This document shows, piece by piece, positions 48,051 through 59,639 of a stretch of DNA of 64,000 nt; the first letter of the stretch is position 1; each line of letters opens with the position of its first letter. Under the pieces are notes generated by a model. That model did no database searches. It was not told where the DNA came from and worked only from the letters and a program-made list of their open reading frames with translations. Source of the stretch: Daphnia carinata (taxonomy: Eukaryota; Arthropoda; Branchiopoda; Diplostraca; Daphniidae); NCBI RefSeq assembly GCF_022539665.2, contig NC_081335.1, forward strand, positions 4,588,001 to 4,652,000. Reading direction: 5' to 3'. A program made the translations under genes and the position numbers.

Positions 48051-49481
48051 TTAGTTATACAAACATGGGTAATAAAACTGTATCATACCTATTTGAAGGA
48101 AAGACTTATATTTTTCCCCCATTTCGGGAGGCAAATTATACAATCCACAAACTTTGTTTGCCGGCAATGCTTTGTCTAAGAAATTTGTAAGCATTATAAA
48201 GACAAAATAAAAAATAGACGAGATTAATTATAAAAAGATATATAATGAAATTGCATGTTTACCTATTTGAGCAGGATATGCAAGATTTAAATTGTTCATT
48301 ATCTCAACAAATTGTTCTTTAGTTTTGGTGAGACGCGGGTTGAACTTTTTCTCTTCCCAAACAGTTGTATCCATAATACCTAGCTCCATGGAAACAATGT
48401 GATGTTACTCTATCAATTTGCTGTACACTTGAATGATTAAATTACCATTGTAATCATGCTGGAAAATGTAGGAATAGTAAAATGTTAAAACACAACTGTG
48501 TGACAGGCATTAGTTAAAATTAGTTTCAACTATAATACCGCTGGAAATAAGCGAAAGTTATCTGGCAAGGAGAAGATTTGATTATAAACCGAATCGTACA
48601 ATTTTTCTGAATTCCCTTCTTGAAAATCGGTGCGACCGCACCCCCGAATAAGTAAAGTATCCCCAGTGAAGGCGATTCCTTGGTCATGGCAAACGTATGT
48701 AACGCAACCTTTTTACATTAATCGTAAATATGACAGAGAATTTAACATTTTTCTATTGTATAATACAAAAAACTCTTAGTTTACCATTTGTATGGCCTGG
48801 GGTAGCTCTCACTTCTATCTTATGATTGCCAAATTGAAGGATATCACCATTTCCCACATATTTATCAGCTAAAGCTTGGCTTGCTGTGCTAATCACACTC
48901 TGAGAACCTGGTAAAAGTTTTTTTAATATACCTGAACCAGTAATGTGATCTGCATGCATGTGGGTATTGACTATAGTTGAGGTAAAAAATAAAATAAAAA
49001 TAAAGCAGTACAAAAAGGAGAAAAAACAAAAAGGGAAAAAAAAAGATTACACTCATGTGTCAATGCCATTAGATATCAGGGAAAAACATTACTTGAATAC
49101 TTCAGCTTTAATCCTAAGTTGTCAATGATTTTTGCATCTCTTTCAGCCAAATCTATTACGGGATCTACAATAATAGCTTCTTTTGATTCAGTGTCAGCAA
49201 GCAAATATGAATATGTGCAGCTGGCCCTATCAAACAGCTTCATTATGAAGAAAATGCAATATTTCAAAAAATGTTCCAATCTATTATCTTAATAAACTTG
49301 CCTGCTTAAAGAAGAAGTTTTCCGATAAACGAATATGCTGAATCATGGTAGTAAATGGTTTTGCGCGCGAAGACGACCTTGCATGCAAATGGGAAGCCAG
49401 AGCAAATGACAAAGGACTTTTTATCTGAGGGTACCAAACAACAGTTTTTTTACAGATTTTGCCAACCAAAAACACAGACAT
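48051..49481 (-). CDS. ETHE1: Persulfide dioxygenase ETHE1, mitochondrial
   Basis: Seven coding exons on the minus strand are 49481-49302, 49237-49093, 48970-48785, 48708-48539, 48458-48446, 48379-48263 and 48175-48051, giving up to 311 residues. Exon 1 holds a basic leader consistent with mitochondrial import; an internal Met ([15 protein letters not shown]) is an alternative start. The metallo-beta-lactamase fold shows [15 protein letters not shown], iron-site [35 protein letters not shown] and PAHDYNG, then NPRLT and [19 protein letters not shown]. It oxidises glutathione persulfide to sulfite, after SQOR in H2S breakdown. Intron 1 has a GC donor (aagcag|gcaagt). Exon 5 is only 13 nt yet encodes the AHDYNG metal-site turn with its neighbours. 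The last frame continues about 18 codons past the usual end ([10 protein letters not shown]...), a tail created by a tandem duplication. Confidence 0.92.
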
Positions 49482-50131
49482 TTGTCTAGAAAATGCTTTG
49501 ACGTTTTCCTTTAAATGTTTCGATACACACCGTTACTTAGGCTAGATGCGACTTCACTAGTACCCGCTAGACGAAGATCTTCCGTAGCTGTCGTGTTCGC
49601 TGTTACTATTTCACGGAGAGAACGCTGTGCGTACGTGACAGTTCAAGCATACTCTTGAAGGCGTAACTGCACACACAAAAGTTATTACAACCTGTGATAA
49701 GACGCAACACGTGTCTTGACAGTAACAATGCTAATTTTGAGCCAGTTAATATTTCGAAACAATTTAGATTTCTATGACGAGCACTCCTTAAAATGAACAG
49801 TAGTAGACAGGAGTTAACCGTTTTGTTTGTTTGCATGAAAACGTTTGCTTCCGTAAGCATAGAGCGCCATCTAATAGAGCACATTGGGACCGCTTTGCTA
49901 GTTCCGAAGTTTGTTAGTGGGTGAAAAATCGGAAAAGGCCGACTTCAAGACTCGGAAATCCATAACAATCTAGTTGTTTGGGCCATATTACACACTATTT
50001 TTCTTATCAGCAGGCTGTCAGTTTTAGTTTTGGTTACTTAATTTGAAATAGCAAATACGGATACTTCAGAAATTCTGTTGAACACATCTAAAGATTGATT
50101 TGGGTTCAAGGCTTGAAGTGCCAACAAGACA

Positions 50132-51452
50132 ATGTCAGATCAGACAACGGAAACAGCCGAAAGTGAAGAAATCATGAACGGAAAAATTGTTGTCGCCGGA
50201 AAGTGCATCCCTAGCCTGGCTAGCAGGTTTCGTGGATGCATGCTTGGTTCTTTGATTGGTGACTGTCTGGGGCAACCATTTGAAGGGGAAGAGAGACCAA
50301 TCTCAAAGTCGGTTTTGAATTCATATTTTGAAAAATTACATGACTCTAACTTAAAAGGTAACTTTTAAAAATAGTGCTATAGCTTCCATATATTTTAAGA
50401 TTTTAGCTAAGCTAAGCCCCTTCTCTATTTTAGCACCTTATAAAGCCTATACTGATGACACAGCTATGACATTCTCAGTCGCTCAATCGTTGATCAACAA
50501 GAACAGATTTGATCCTCAAGACATGGCAAAAAAGTAAATATGCCCACCATTTATCGTTTAAGCATTAAATTAAAGTTTATTCATTTCTATTCATTTCTAC
50601 AAATGCAGGTTTGTTGATGAATTTTATGCTCATCCTCGAAGAGGATATGCAAGCTCCATGACAGATGTATTCAAAGCTCTTAAACGAGATGACTGCAAGG
50701 ACCCTTATGGTCCTGGTAGACTTCTTTATGCTGGTCGCGGTTCATACGGAAATGGGTCGGCCATGAGAATCGCCCCAGTGGCTCTATTTTGCCATTCAAA
50801 TGCAGAAGAAGCCATGCATATAGCATACAAATCATCTTTGATTACTCATGCAAATGAATTAGGATACAATGGTGCCATACTCCAATGCTTGGCTATTCAA
50901 AAAGCATTGCACACAGATTCCTCTGTTCCACTAGATGTGGACCAATTCGCCCTTTACCTGCAGGAGAAGATGGCCACAATAGAAAAGAATGAAGAGCAGC
51001 CAAGTATGCTGAATTCATTTCTTCATCACAGTAGTCAGCCCCGCCGCACGACGATCAACATGACTAAAAGTTCTTACGTTCGCAAGCTACAAGAGATGCG
51101 TCATTTGCTGAAGAACCCTACAGTCAGTGCCGAAAAAGTTGTCGACGTGTTAGGTCACTTCGTATCAGCCTATGGCTCAGTCTGCACTGCTATTTACAGC
51201 TTTCTCCGCTCAGTCAAAGATGATTCGGCGAGTGCTGGTGGATCCAGTGAAAGTCCTGTCCAGAGAGCCATCCGTTACGCTATCAGCTTGGGTGGGGATA
51301 CAGATACAATTGCCAACATGACGGGTGCACTTGCTGGTGCCTATTACGGCCATGAGGCCGTTCCGCCAGCTCTTCTTTCCCACTGTGAAGCTGAAGGTGT
51401 CGAGCAAGCGATTGAACTGGCTGACTGTCTTTACCAATGTGTGGAAAAATAG
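50132..51452 (+). CDS. ADPRS: ADP-ribosylhydrolase ARH3 (ADP-ribosylserine hydrolase)
   Basis: Three exons, 50132-50357, 50434-50533 and 50609-51452, join in phase to 389 residues. The all-helical ADP-ribosylglycohydrolase fold starts at LASRFRGCMLGSLIGDCLGQPFEG. The magnesium-binding acidic sites are both present: YTDDTAMTFS near residue 80, and SLGGDTDTIANMTGALAGAYYG near the C-terminus. GRGSYGNGSAMRIAPVAL is the ADP-ribose-binding block. The family removes serine-linked ADP-ribose from proteins and degrades poly(ADP-ribose) in nucleus and mitochondria during the DNA damage response. It is slightly longer than the human enzyme because of an N-terminal polar tail (MSDQTTETAESEE) and an insert around residues 230-260 (NEEQPSMLNSFLHHSSQPRR). 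Confidence 0.93.
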
Positions 51453-51678
51453 CTCAATGACTATAAAACAATTCAAATTCAAACAAAACAAAAAAGAAAT
51501 AGGGTAAACATTTTGTGTAATACCGACGTGGCTGTGACCTACTTCAGTAACGATCACCATAAATCCACTGGTCGAAGGATTCTTTGTTTCATCCAACAAA
51601 CAATTGTACAAAATACACGTATGGTTTCCCTCTCTCCAAACATCGTTTCACCGTGTCTTGCATGATTCCATTTAACTG

Positions 51679-54164
51679 TTATTTGCATGAAGTCATTTGA
51701 AGGCCATTGGACTTCTTACCAAAAATGTCTTTAACGTTGAGATGGATTCGAACCTTTTCTTTCCGCTCCGGTGGCACTGTGTTGAAACAAAATCGCTTAA
51801 AGGCTTCTAACTCCCTTTCGTCATCGTCCAAATCCCCACCTTCTAAATCCAAATCCGATTTAGGCACAAAAACATTTTCTTCCCATTTATCCTCGCTCGC
51901 CTGTGCGCATGCAGACGGTCGTGACTTCTTCTTTTTCTTCGAACTAGTTTTCCCTCCCGTCGTGGAAGTAGCACTACTAGTTGTACTCCTGAGGTTAGCA
52001 GCATTAGACGGCTTCCCCCGCCCAACTGCCTGAGGGGGTACTGATTTGGCCTGGTTATTGAGTAGTTTTGTAGGGGCTATTTCATTCTTTTTGCCACTGT
52101 CACCAACTTTCTTCGAGTTGGGGTCCAACTGCATATTAGCCAATTGGTTCAAAACAGCCTGCTCCTCTAGGAGTTTTTCTCTCCTCCGAAGTTTCTTCCG
52201 CTGTTGTTTATTTAACGGGCATACGTTATGGGATAACTCTTCGTCGACGTCGTCTTCTCCCGTTTGTACACCCACGCTACAAGTTTGGACCACTCTGGGT
52301 TGTTGTTGTTGATGAATTGTTGGCTGCTGCTGGATCTTACGAGTATCAACCACAATGACATTGGGTGCGGCTAGACCCCCGAGAGAACCTAGAAGGATGG
52401 TAACATAAGAAATGTTAACAAGGAAACGCTTTACTATGTTCGACGGTGATGTTTAAGCAAAAATAACACTTGCCTAAAGATTCTTTTGCTTTTGGGGCAC
52501 TAAGCGGTGATGTGACAATTATTGGATTAGGTCCAGCTGAAGTGGTACTAGTTGCCGGATAGCTATTCTCCCGTTTAGTTCGATCCACCATTCGCATCGG
52601 AAGCTCAGGGTGCACAGGAGAATGAGAACCCTGCACTCGTGTGAGAGTTATGCCTGGGGGTAATCGAAAATTATCCAAAGTGAAGTCTTGTTGCTGGCTA
52701 GGATACTGAGGGTTCAAAAGCTTTTGTATCTAAATAAATTTTGTAATTGTCAGTGATAAAATTACATTAACAAGGCATTTGATACTAACTTGTTCGACTT
52801 GGGGAGGCTGCGCTGCAGATTCAACGTTGGAAGCAGCCTTTAGTAATAGCTTCTTTTGCTTTTTCTTTTCCTGTTTCTTCTGCTTTTTCACTGATTGAGC
52901 GGGAGTGGAAGTTGGCTCCGAGGTTCTGGATGATGTCATACTCGAACTTTGCAACGGAAGGGTCGAATTCCCAGCTAGAGAATTAGACGTAACACCCGCC
53001 GACTTATCAGTAGGAAGAACTTGCCCGTTGACCAGAGTGAAAAGGACTCTGTCGTTGTCGGGTGTTTCTCCCTTGAGAGTGACCGTCACTACCGGCTCAC
53101 TGAGATTTGGTTGCATGACGCGCCGTATAGTAACCATTTGCTGGGGTTGCGATGATGTGGAAGTGTTACCCGCTAAGCCTGAGACAGAAGTTTGCTGCTG
53201 TGGTACAGGTTTGGATCCTGTATTGGGGATTGGAACAGGGCTTGTTCTGGTGGGAACAACAGAGATGGAGCTTGGAGGAGGAGCCAGTTGTACTGGTTGA
53301 GAGAGACCCAGTGGTTGCTGCAAATAGGAAGGGTTGGGTTCAAGAGGCCCATACAATGGAGTGATCACAGCAGAATTGGTCAGCGGATTGTGGGTAATTC
53401 GCACCATTCCATTTGGTACTCTTTCCTGAGAAACTTTAGACGGAACAGGAGAGGGTACAGGTTTCTTCTGTTGTTGTCTTGCTGCAAGTTCTTCTGCCTT
53501 CTTTTGTTCTAACTAAAACATAGTTGTTGTTTTGTTTTTAGCATTTTTAAGTTGAATTCTATGATGACATGTTAAGGCTCTTTCCTAATTATTTAAAAAT
53601 ATTTCAACTTATATAAACTTGTTTACCTTTTTTTCCTTTTGTCGTGCCTTTTTGGCTGCTCGTTTTGGATTATGTGGTCCAATTTTTTGAGGTGCTTTAT
53701 GCCCTTCAATATATTTAACCAGATAATCCAACTCAGCATAGCCATCAATGTTACAATTTGATGAACTACTTCTAGAACCAGTGGATGAATCACACGCTGA
53801 ATGAGTGAGGTTTTTTGCTTTAAGTCTTTGTTGAAGATGCTCCCTCATCTTCAGGTAATTCTGACTTTTTGCATCCTAAAATAATGGTAAAAATTCAATG
53901 AGATTCAACGTCTGATTTTGTTTTCAACCATAAAGGCACACCGAAATTTCCTACCTCTTGGCCTGAACCGCAATGACAACATCGACAGCATCCTTCTTCG
54001 TCCAAATCCTCTTCATTATTTTGAGCGACCGAGTTACTAGAACTACTTTTTTCCTCGATGTCCTTGGGCATATCGAATACACTGTAATGGTTGTTTACTA
54101 GATACTTGTGAAATTGAGTATCTCGGCAAGTACAGACAAATTTTATTTCTATTCTTCTAGACAA
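51679..54164 (-). CDS. FAM193A: FAM193 family protein, 5' end unresolved
   Basis: Five coding exons on the minus strand are about 54164-53955, 53875-53627, 53512-52790, 52729-52474 and 52388-51679, joining in phase to about 715 residues. The start is not fixed: the frame is open to an upstream stop near 54190 without ATG. The first ATG in frame gives MPKDIEEKS; alternatively, an acceptor (tgtctag) links to an exon I did not find. Features in order: a cysteine cluster (CCRCCHCGSG), LDYLVKYIEGH, a basic coiled segment (KRAAKKARQKEKK), a long Ser/Pro/Gln-rich middle and a second basic coil (NKQQRKKLRRREKL). The FAM193 C-terminal block follows (DLDLEGGDLDDDERELEAF, KRFCFNTVP, KVRIHLNVKDIFGKK). 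The exon 4 donor is GC (tttag|gcaagt). The molecular function is poorly known. The symbol covers the whole family, as A and B are vertebrate copies. Confidence 0.85.
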
Positions 54165-55003
54165 CAGTACGCCGAAAATCAGCCGTCAACAATTTGGTCT
54201 TGAGCTTCAAGGTTGACAAAGCATCAGGTTAAATTATAAATATAATCGACAAAATACCTAGTTAAAAGTTGGCAATTTGGTTGATAGTTTCCAAGAAAAA
54301 GTTTAGTTATATAGGCTTTCTTTAGTCATTTTACGAGTATAATGGTGAAATATCTTTCTTAACTATTGCCAGAATAAATAAATTTTGCAACGCCGATCGG
54401 AAACCGGGAATCTTTTGAAAGTCTGCTTTTACTGAGCGAACGCTATGCTATAGGCAATGTTTAACGATAAATGAAATGACGAGTAGGGGACCATCGCGTG
54501 TTAGTGATTTTCCTCTGTATTTCGCACTAAATTTCTTTTATTTGTTTTTATTTTCCACGTTTTTCACAATATCGAAAAAGCTAAAAAATGGCAGCTGTAG
54601 ATTACTTCACAACATTACAGCCACATCTAGAACGAAGGATATACCACTCACACATGGAGAAAAAGGAATAAAAGGATAACTGGTTGATATTCTCATAACG
54701 GGGCCCAGAATTTTTCAGAATGAAGGAGTAGGATTTGTTGGATGAAACCTTTTTCACACTAGTTGTTACAGTGATACAGTACAGAAAATCACTTTAAAAG
54801 TTAACAAGGGAAATTTCTGAAGAAATATATGTATAAATATATTTTTCAACTTAAAACAAAAGGAAATTGATTATCGCATACTCGAAACAGCAGAATTTGT
54901 ATTTCAGGCTCTTCAGCGCGTTTGCTGGTGAAAAAAGATTGACAACAATTGGCCTATTTATTTAAATTTCCGAAACGTATTTGTGATATGGCAGATCATC
55001 AAT

Positions 55004-56207
55004 TTATGATTCGGGATCAAAAAACAATGCCGATACTGCAAATATGAGAAACACAACTCCACCGACGAGTGTCACTGGAATAAGGCCGTGAATTTTTATT
55101 TATAATTTTTAAATATGACAAATATGTATTTACCTGTCTTGACGGAAATTCTTTGGGCAATCATTCTTCCACCTAATACCGCTAAGCCTGTACACAGACC
55201 ATGTCCTAAAACGCCTCCTAGCATTACACCAAAGATATCCTGAACAGAAACTCTTGGTAAACAAAACAACAATATTTTGGTAATAAAAATTTCGACGTAC
55301 TTCTCGAGCAGCTAAGATTATCGTTGCCAACTGAGAACGATCACCCCATTCGGCCAGAAAGGTAAGTGTTAACGCTTGCAGAAACACTTTGGGTATGTAT
55401 CCTGAGATCCGCTGACGTACACTCAGAGTCTTCTGCACTGACGAACCTCCAGTTTCTTCATCTAGTAGCTGTGTCGTTTCTTTTTCTTTTTCCTGAACAG
55501 AAAATTTTAAAACCATAGCCCTTCTGTAGTGGAAACAAAACAACGATGTTAAACCAGTTACCTCATCTTCTTGTTTCTTCAAATCAGACTGCACTTCTTC
55601 AAACTCTTCCTGTCCTTCGTTTGGAGACATTGAATACCCCTCCTTTAACATTTTAAGTCCAAATATGGCAAACAAAGCTGTAGATATCCAGTAGGTGTAA
55701 ACTCTGGGTATAATCACGGTTACCCATCCAAAGAACTGTTTATACAACAAGAATGTTATGACCATTTCATATTATGGATTTAATACATCCTGAACTAACT
55801 TTACCTGATATGCAAGTCATTATCACTAATGCAAGAATAGCTCCACTAAATACAACCAGTCGTGAGTGTCTCATTGCCATTATAGCAGCAATGAAGAAAG
55901 TTTTGTCACCCAGTTCTGATACAATAATTACAGATAAAGAAGCTATAAATGCATGAGCAAATCCCAGATCATTCAAAGGAGCCTCTGTCCCTTTAATTTC
56001 TTTACTACTTTTCCCATGTTCTATCTAAAACAAAAAATTACTTACTGTGTGATTATCAAAACAACTTTAAACTATGCCGAATACCGATATATCCTCTTTA
56101 CTGTCTTCATGAGGTTCTTTGTCTGCATATGTTTGAAGTGCTAGCCAAGCAATGATGAGGAATGACAGCGCACACTTGTACTGTGTTATGGAAGAAGTAC
56201 AAGCCAT
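55004..56207 (-). CDS. TMEM165: TMEM165/GDT1 Golgi cation transporter
   Basis: Six exons on the minus strand are 56207-56085, 56024-55800, 55735-55562, 55492-55301, 55239-55134 and 55074-55004, giving 296 residues. A signal peptide (CALSFLIIAWLALQTYA) comes first. The two hallmark UPF0016 motifs E-x-G-D-K/R-T/S are SELGDKTFF and AEWGDRSQL, each opening a three-helix half. The cytosolic loop is acidic (MSPNEGQEEFEEVQ) followed by a Lys/Glu region. The family exchanges Mn2+/Ca2+ for protons in the Golgi and supports glycosyltransferases that need Mn2+. For exon 2 I chose the GTTAGT donor, giving CISGKFFGW, because the nearer GTAAAG donor breaks the frame. The protein ends SALFFDPES. Confidence 0.93.
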
Positions 56208-56862
56208 TTTTTTTCTTTTCTTCCTAAAGAGAAAATGAATTAGCTGAGTAGCCTGTTTCAAAAATGCCATTAAAATGTCTGCAGAGAAAAAGCAAAAATA
56301 AAGATCTTGCCAACGTACCCTCGTATCACACCACCGTAGAGGCTGTCAGTTTAAGTTAAAGCGTGGATGGAAAAAAAAATTCTCACGGATCGGCGCACGA
56401 AGGAAATGAGATTCTCCTTTCAATATGTGAAAAGGAGAAGTCTCTTAATCCAACTGACCTAATATACAACAACACATAAAGTTTTATCAATGACGATCGA
56501 TAAAAGATTGTTCCAATGCGTTATCTTATTTATACGAGAACGGACATGTCTTGTACCATTATTCGACCTTTTTTGTATACGTTGTCAAGATTTGCTTTCG
56601 GCTGTCGAAAGGGGGCGGTCTACTTTTCTTTAACACTGTTGCATGATGAAGCGATATTCCTCAAGTCTTTCATCTACAAATCTACTGAATTGGTGATATT
56701 ATACAAACCTACAAATCAAATAATCTACAGTCAGATTAAGAAGAATCGGAAAAAAAAGTTCAGAACTCAGAACTTCAGACGTCATTTTTGAGAATGAGTC
56801 AGAGCCTCTAGGGCTGGTCAGCTGGAGCCGGAGCACTTGATAGTAAAATAATGTTACCGATA

Positions 56863-57118
56863 TTATTTGAGACCCTTAATTAACATGACCGAAACTTGAG
56901 CTAATTCATTTTTTCCCACTCGTAACTGCTGGGCATCACCGATTGCAATGATATTTGTGGATTCATCAGTGAACTAAAAAATAACTTCTGAATCCCTTCT
57001 GAATCATATCTTTCAAGAAACTCGTGAAAAAAAACCAGAGGAATTTAATACTTGTTGAAGGGACTTCAAGATAGGCAAAGAATGAAAACCATGGGCGATA
57101 GCTCCCGGAGGCGATCCG
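56863..57118 (-). other. Two in-phase exon-like fragments of an unrecognised gene end
   Basis: On the minus strand, a fragment at 57118-57052 has an acceptor (ctcttcag) and a donor (caacaa|gtatta). A fragment at 56973-56863 has an acceptor (tttttag) and ends with a stop. They join in phase to encode GSPPGAIAHGFHSLPILKSL, then QQFTDESTNIIAIGDAQQLR, then VGKNELAQ... and a stop. They lie downstream of the fucosidase stop (57427) and of an AATAAA near 57310, so they are not part of its main transcript. They could be an alternative 3' end or the remnant of another gene. Confidence 0.35.
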
Positions 57119-57426
57119 CTGAAGAGAAAATAAAATCCAAGGAATTGAATTATTTTACAAACATGACTCGGGATTGATTTTCACGTGCGTGACGAACTAT
57201 GAACGAGATGAGGAACAATCTGTTCACAATCCCAATTCATGCAGCTAAGCAAAAACGGAAATAACGTATCTCATTCCAGTAGTTTACGTTATTAAATATT
57301 TTAATTTTTTATTTAGGGCAATCTAAGCACTATTCCTACTAACTTACTGTCACTGTCCAAATGTTATGCTATCGATGTTGTACTATCTTGTTACAAGACC
57401 ACCGGATACACAATTCCGTAACTGAT

Positions 57427-59474
57427 TTAATAACGTAAATTATCCAGCCGTAGAACCCATGCCCAGTCGTTGGATACTTTAGATTTCGAGGGAAAGCTTA
57501 CTCGAATCCCAGATGCAGAAACTGTCCACTGGAAATCGAAAGCAAAATCAACCAAATTTAAATCACACTCAGAAAATAAGCTTCAAGTGAAAGACAATAC
57601 TTTGACGGCGCCAGCATAGCCAAGAAATGTGACTCTAGTAGACCCAGAGGCCGTTGGAGCAGTCAATTCGATCACGCCGGATTTCGGCCATCCAAGAACT
57701 ATTGCATACACAGGGTCTGACATGAATAGCTCCTTGGATCCTTTTCCCTTTGTATACCTAAATGGAACAATTCGATTACAACTCCTATAATGCCCGCATG
57801 AATTCTTACTTCGAAATGCTCACCAAATATCTGGGGTGTGGGTGTCGTTCTGAAATGTCCAGGGCCGAGAGCCGTATATTGCTTCGCCATTGATGTGAAG
57901 CCACCCTCCTATCTGACGAAGCCTTTCCTCATAAATGGGAGGTATTTGTCCATAATGTGTGGGGCCTGGGCATTGCACACCGAAGTAAAGAATTATGTTT
58001 TTTTGCAAGCATACTATCCCACATGATTGTGTAAACGTTGAAGCAAATTACCTACATTGAGGAGCATATTGCCACCACAACTAATTGTTGATACCATCTC
58101 TTTAATTAAGTCGGGCGTCGAATAGTAGTCTGATAACATGGCGTTACGCCGAAAGCCCCACGATTTCCGATCGATGGTGAAACAGTTTTCCCACTTGTGG
58201 GTTTGAAGCGTGCCTAAATGAAAAGCGGCACATGAACGTCATCGTTGTGCTTGCAATACAGTATAGATGCAAACCTGGGTTAAACCGATCGGTACAGGTA
58301 TAAATATCTCCGTGCTTGCACGTTGTACCCGAGCCCCAGCGATCATTTACCACTACTTCATTTTTCACTGGGCTATCGTTATATAACCAAGCGATGAAAT
58401 CGGTAGAATTCCAGTACTTGTCACTTGTTTCCCAGTCTCCATCAGACCAAACAACGCTAGGTTGATATTTATTAACCTAAAATATTTTTGATAATTGTCT
58501 TATAAATGTAGCATACAACTTACTATTTCGTAGAGTTCTGGCATTGTTTTCGACTTGACAAAATCTTGCGATTTCCAATTGTTTTCTTTGTCTTTTATGT
58601 ATAGCGGATGGAACCATTCGTAAAGACTGTGATACAAGCCAAATTTGAGGTCGGTATTGTTTCGAATTGCATTTGCCAAATCACCTTAGTAAAATAATAT
58701 CAAATAAATTTTTAAACGACGATGAACGAGAACAACCAGTTGGAAATTTTTTTGGTTTACTTACCAACTAAATCTCTTTTAGGTCCGACATCCATCGCGT
58801 TCCAATTCCATGAGTATTTGGAAGGCCAAAGTGTGAATCCTTCATGGTGTTTGCTGGTCAGGACAACATACCTACCAATAGCAATGACAGTATTATAAGT
58901 AAAATGATTGAAAAATAGTACAATCCTTACTTTGCACCAGAACTATTGAAAATATCAGCCCATTGGTCTGGATCAAAAAATTCAGCAGTAAACATTGGAC
59001 CAAACTCTGCGTATGAAAATCCTGGTGGATAGTTCTTTTTCATGAATTCAACATATTTTGGGTTTTTTGAACCTAAAAAAAAGAGACTCCTTAAAAAATG
59101 GCATCAAATGTGCACAGACACATTTGATAATTCTGTGAATTTGGTATACCCTGCCAGTTAATCCAGAACCACTCACTTCCAAAACTGGGCACCGAAAAAA
59201 CACCCCAATGAATAAAAATGCCAAACTTTGCTTCATCATACCATGCTGGAAGAGGCCGTGAATCAAGGCTTTCCCAGTCTGGTGTGTAACGGTATGATTG
59301 ATCTTGAATTGGGACAGGTGGTTTCTTCTTTTGACTCATGCTAGGAAATTTGGTAGTTTCATATGGGCTTCTTTTCATTGCAGTTTCATGTTTCAGTTCA
59401 TCTGTAGAGCTCCCAGTTCGGATGTATACAGTAATAAGGAAGGTAGTGAGCAAGCAGTACGCTAAATTATGCAT
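57427..59474 (-). CDS. FUCA: Alpha-L-fucosidase, GH29
   Basis: Nine exons on the minus strand are 59474-59150, 59072-58931, 58871-58765, 58684-58524, 58476-58275, 58213-58052, 57965-57824, 57757-57601 and 57528-57427, joining in phase to 499 residues. A signal peptide ([15 protein letters not shown]) is followed by a Lys/Pro-rich segment of about 40 residues longer than in the human enzyme. The GH29 barrel has [45 protein letters not shown] and the nucleophile Asp in [17 protein letters not shown], a [12 protein letters not shown]-like segment and [12 protein letters not shown] follow. The C-terminal beta domain ends [12 protein letters not shown]. It removes terminal alpha-L-fucose from glycoproteins and glycolipids, usually in the lysosome or secreted. 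All splice sites are GT-AG. The extended N-terminus is unusual, and nothing known explains it. Confidence 0.94.
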
Positions 59475-59639
59475 CTTTGGTCATCGAAATAAAGATAGAT
59501 TGGTGGACGCTGTTTACTTTGGGATTTTTAAAATGTTTGGGAATTCAGCCAGTAGGGAGCTAATGACGTGCGACAACGTCAAAATAAACAGTACAAACAG
59601 CAACGTAAGTTTTCAACCGACTTCACAACTGAATTGAAT

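Noticed and set aside
51707-53512. Plus-strand ORFs opposite the FAM193 exons.
   Set aside because: They overlap conserved minus-strand exons, have no domains, and end at points unrelated to splice sites.
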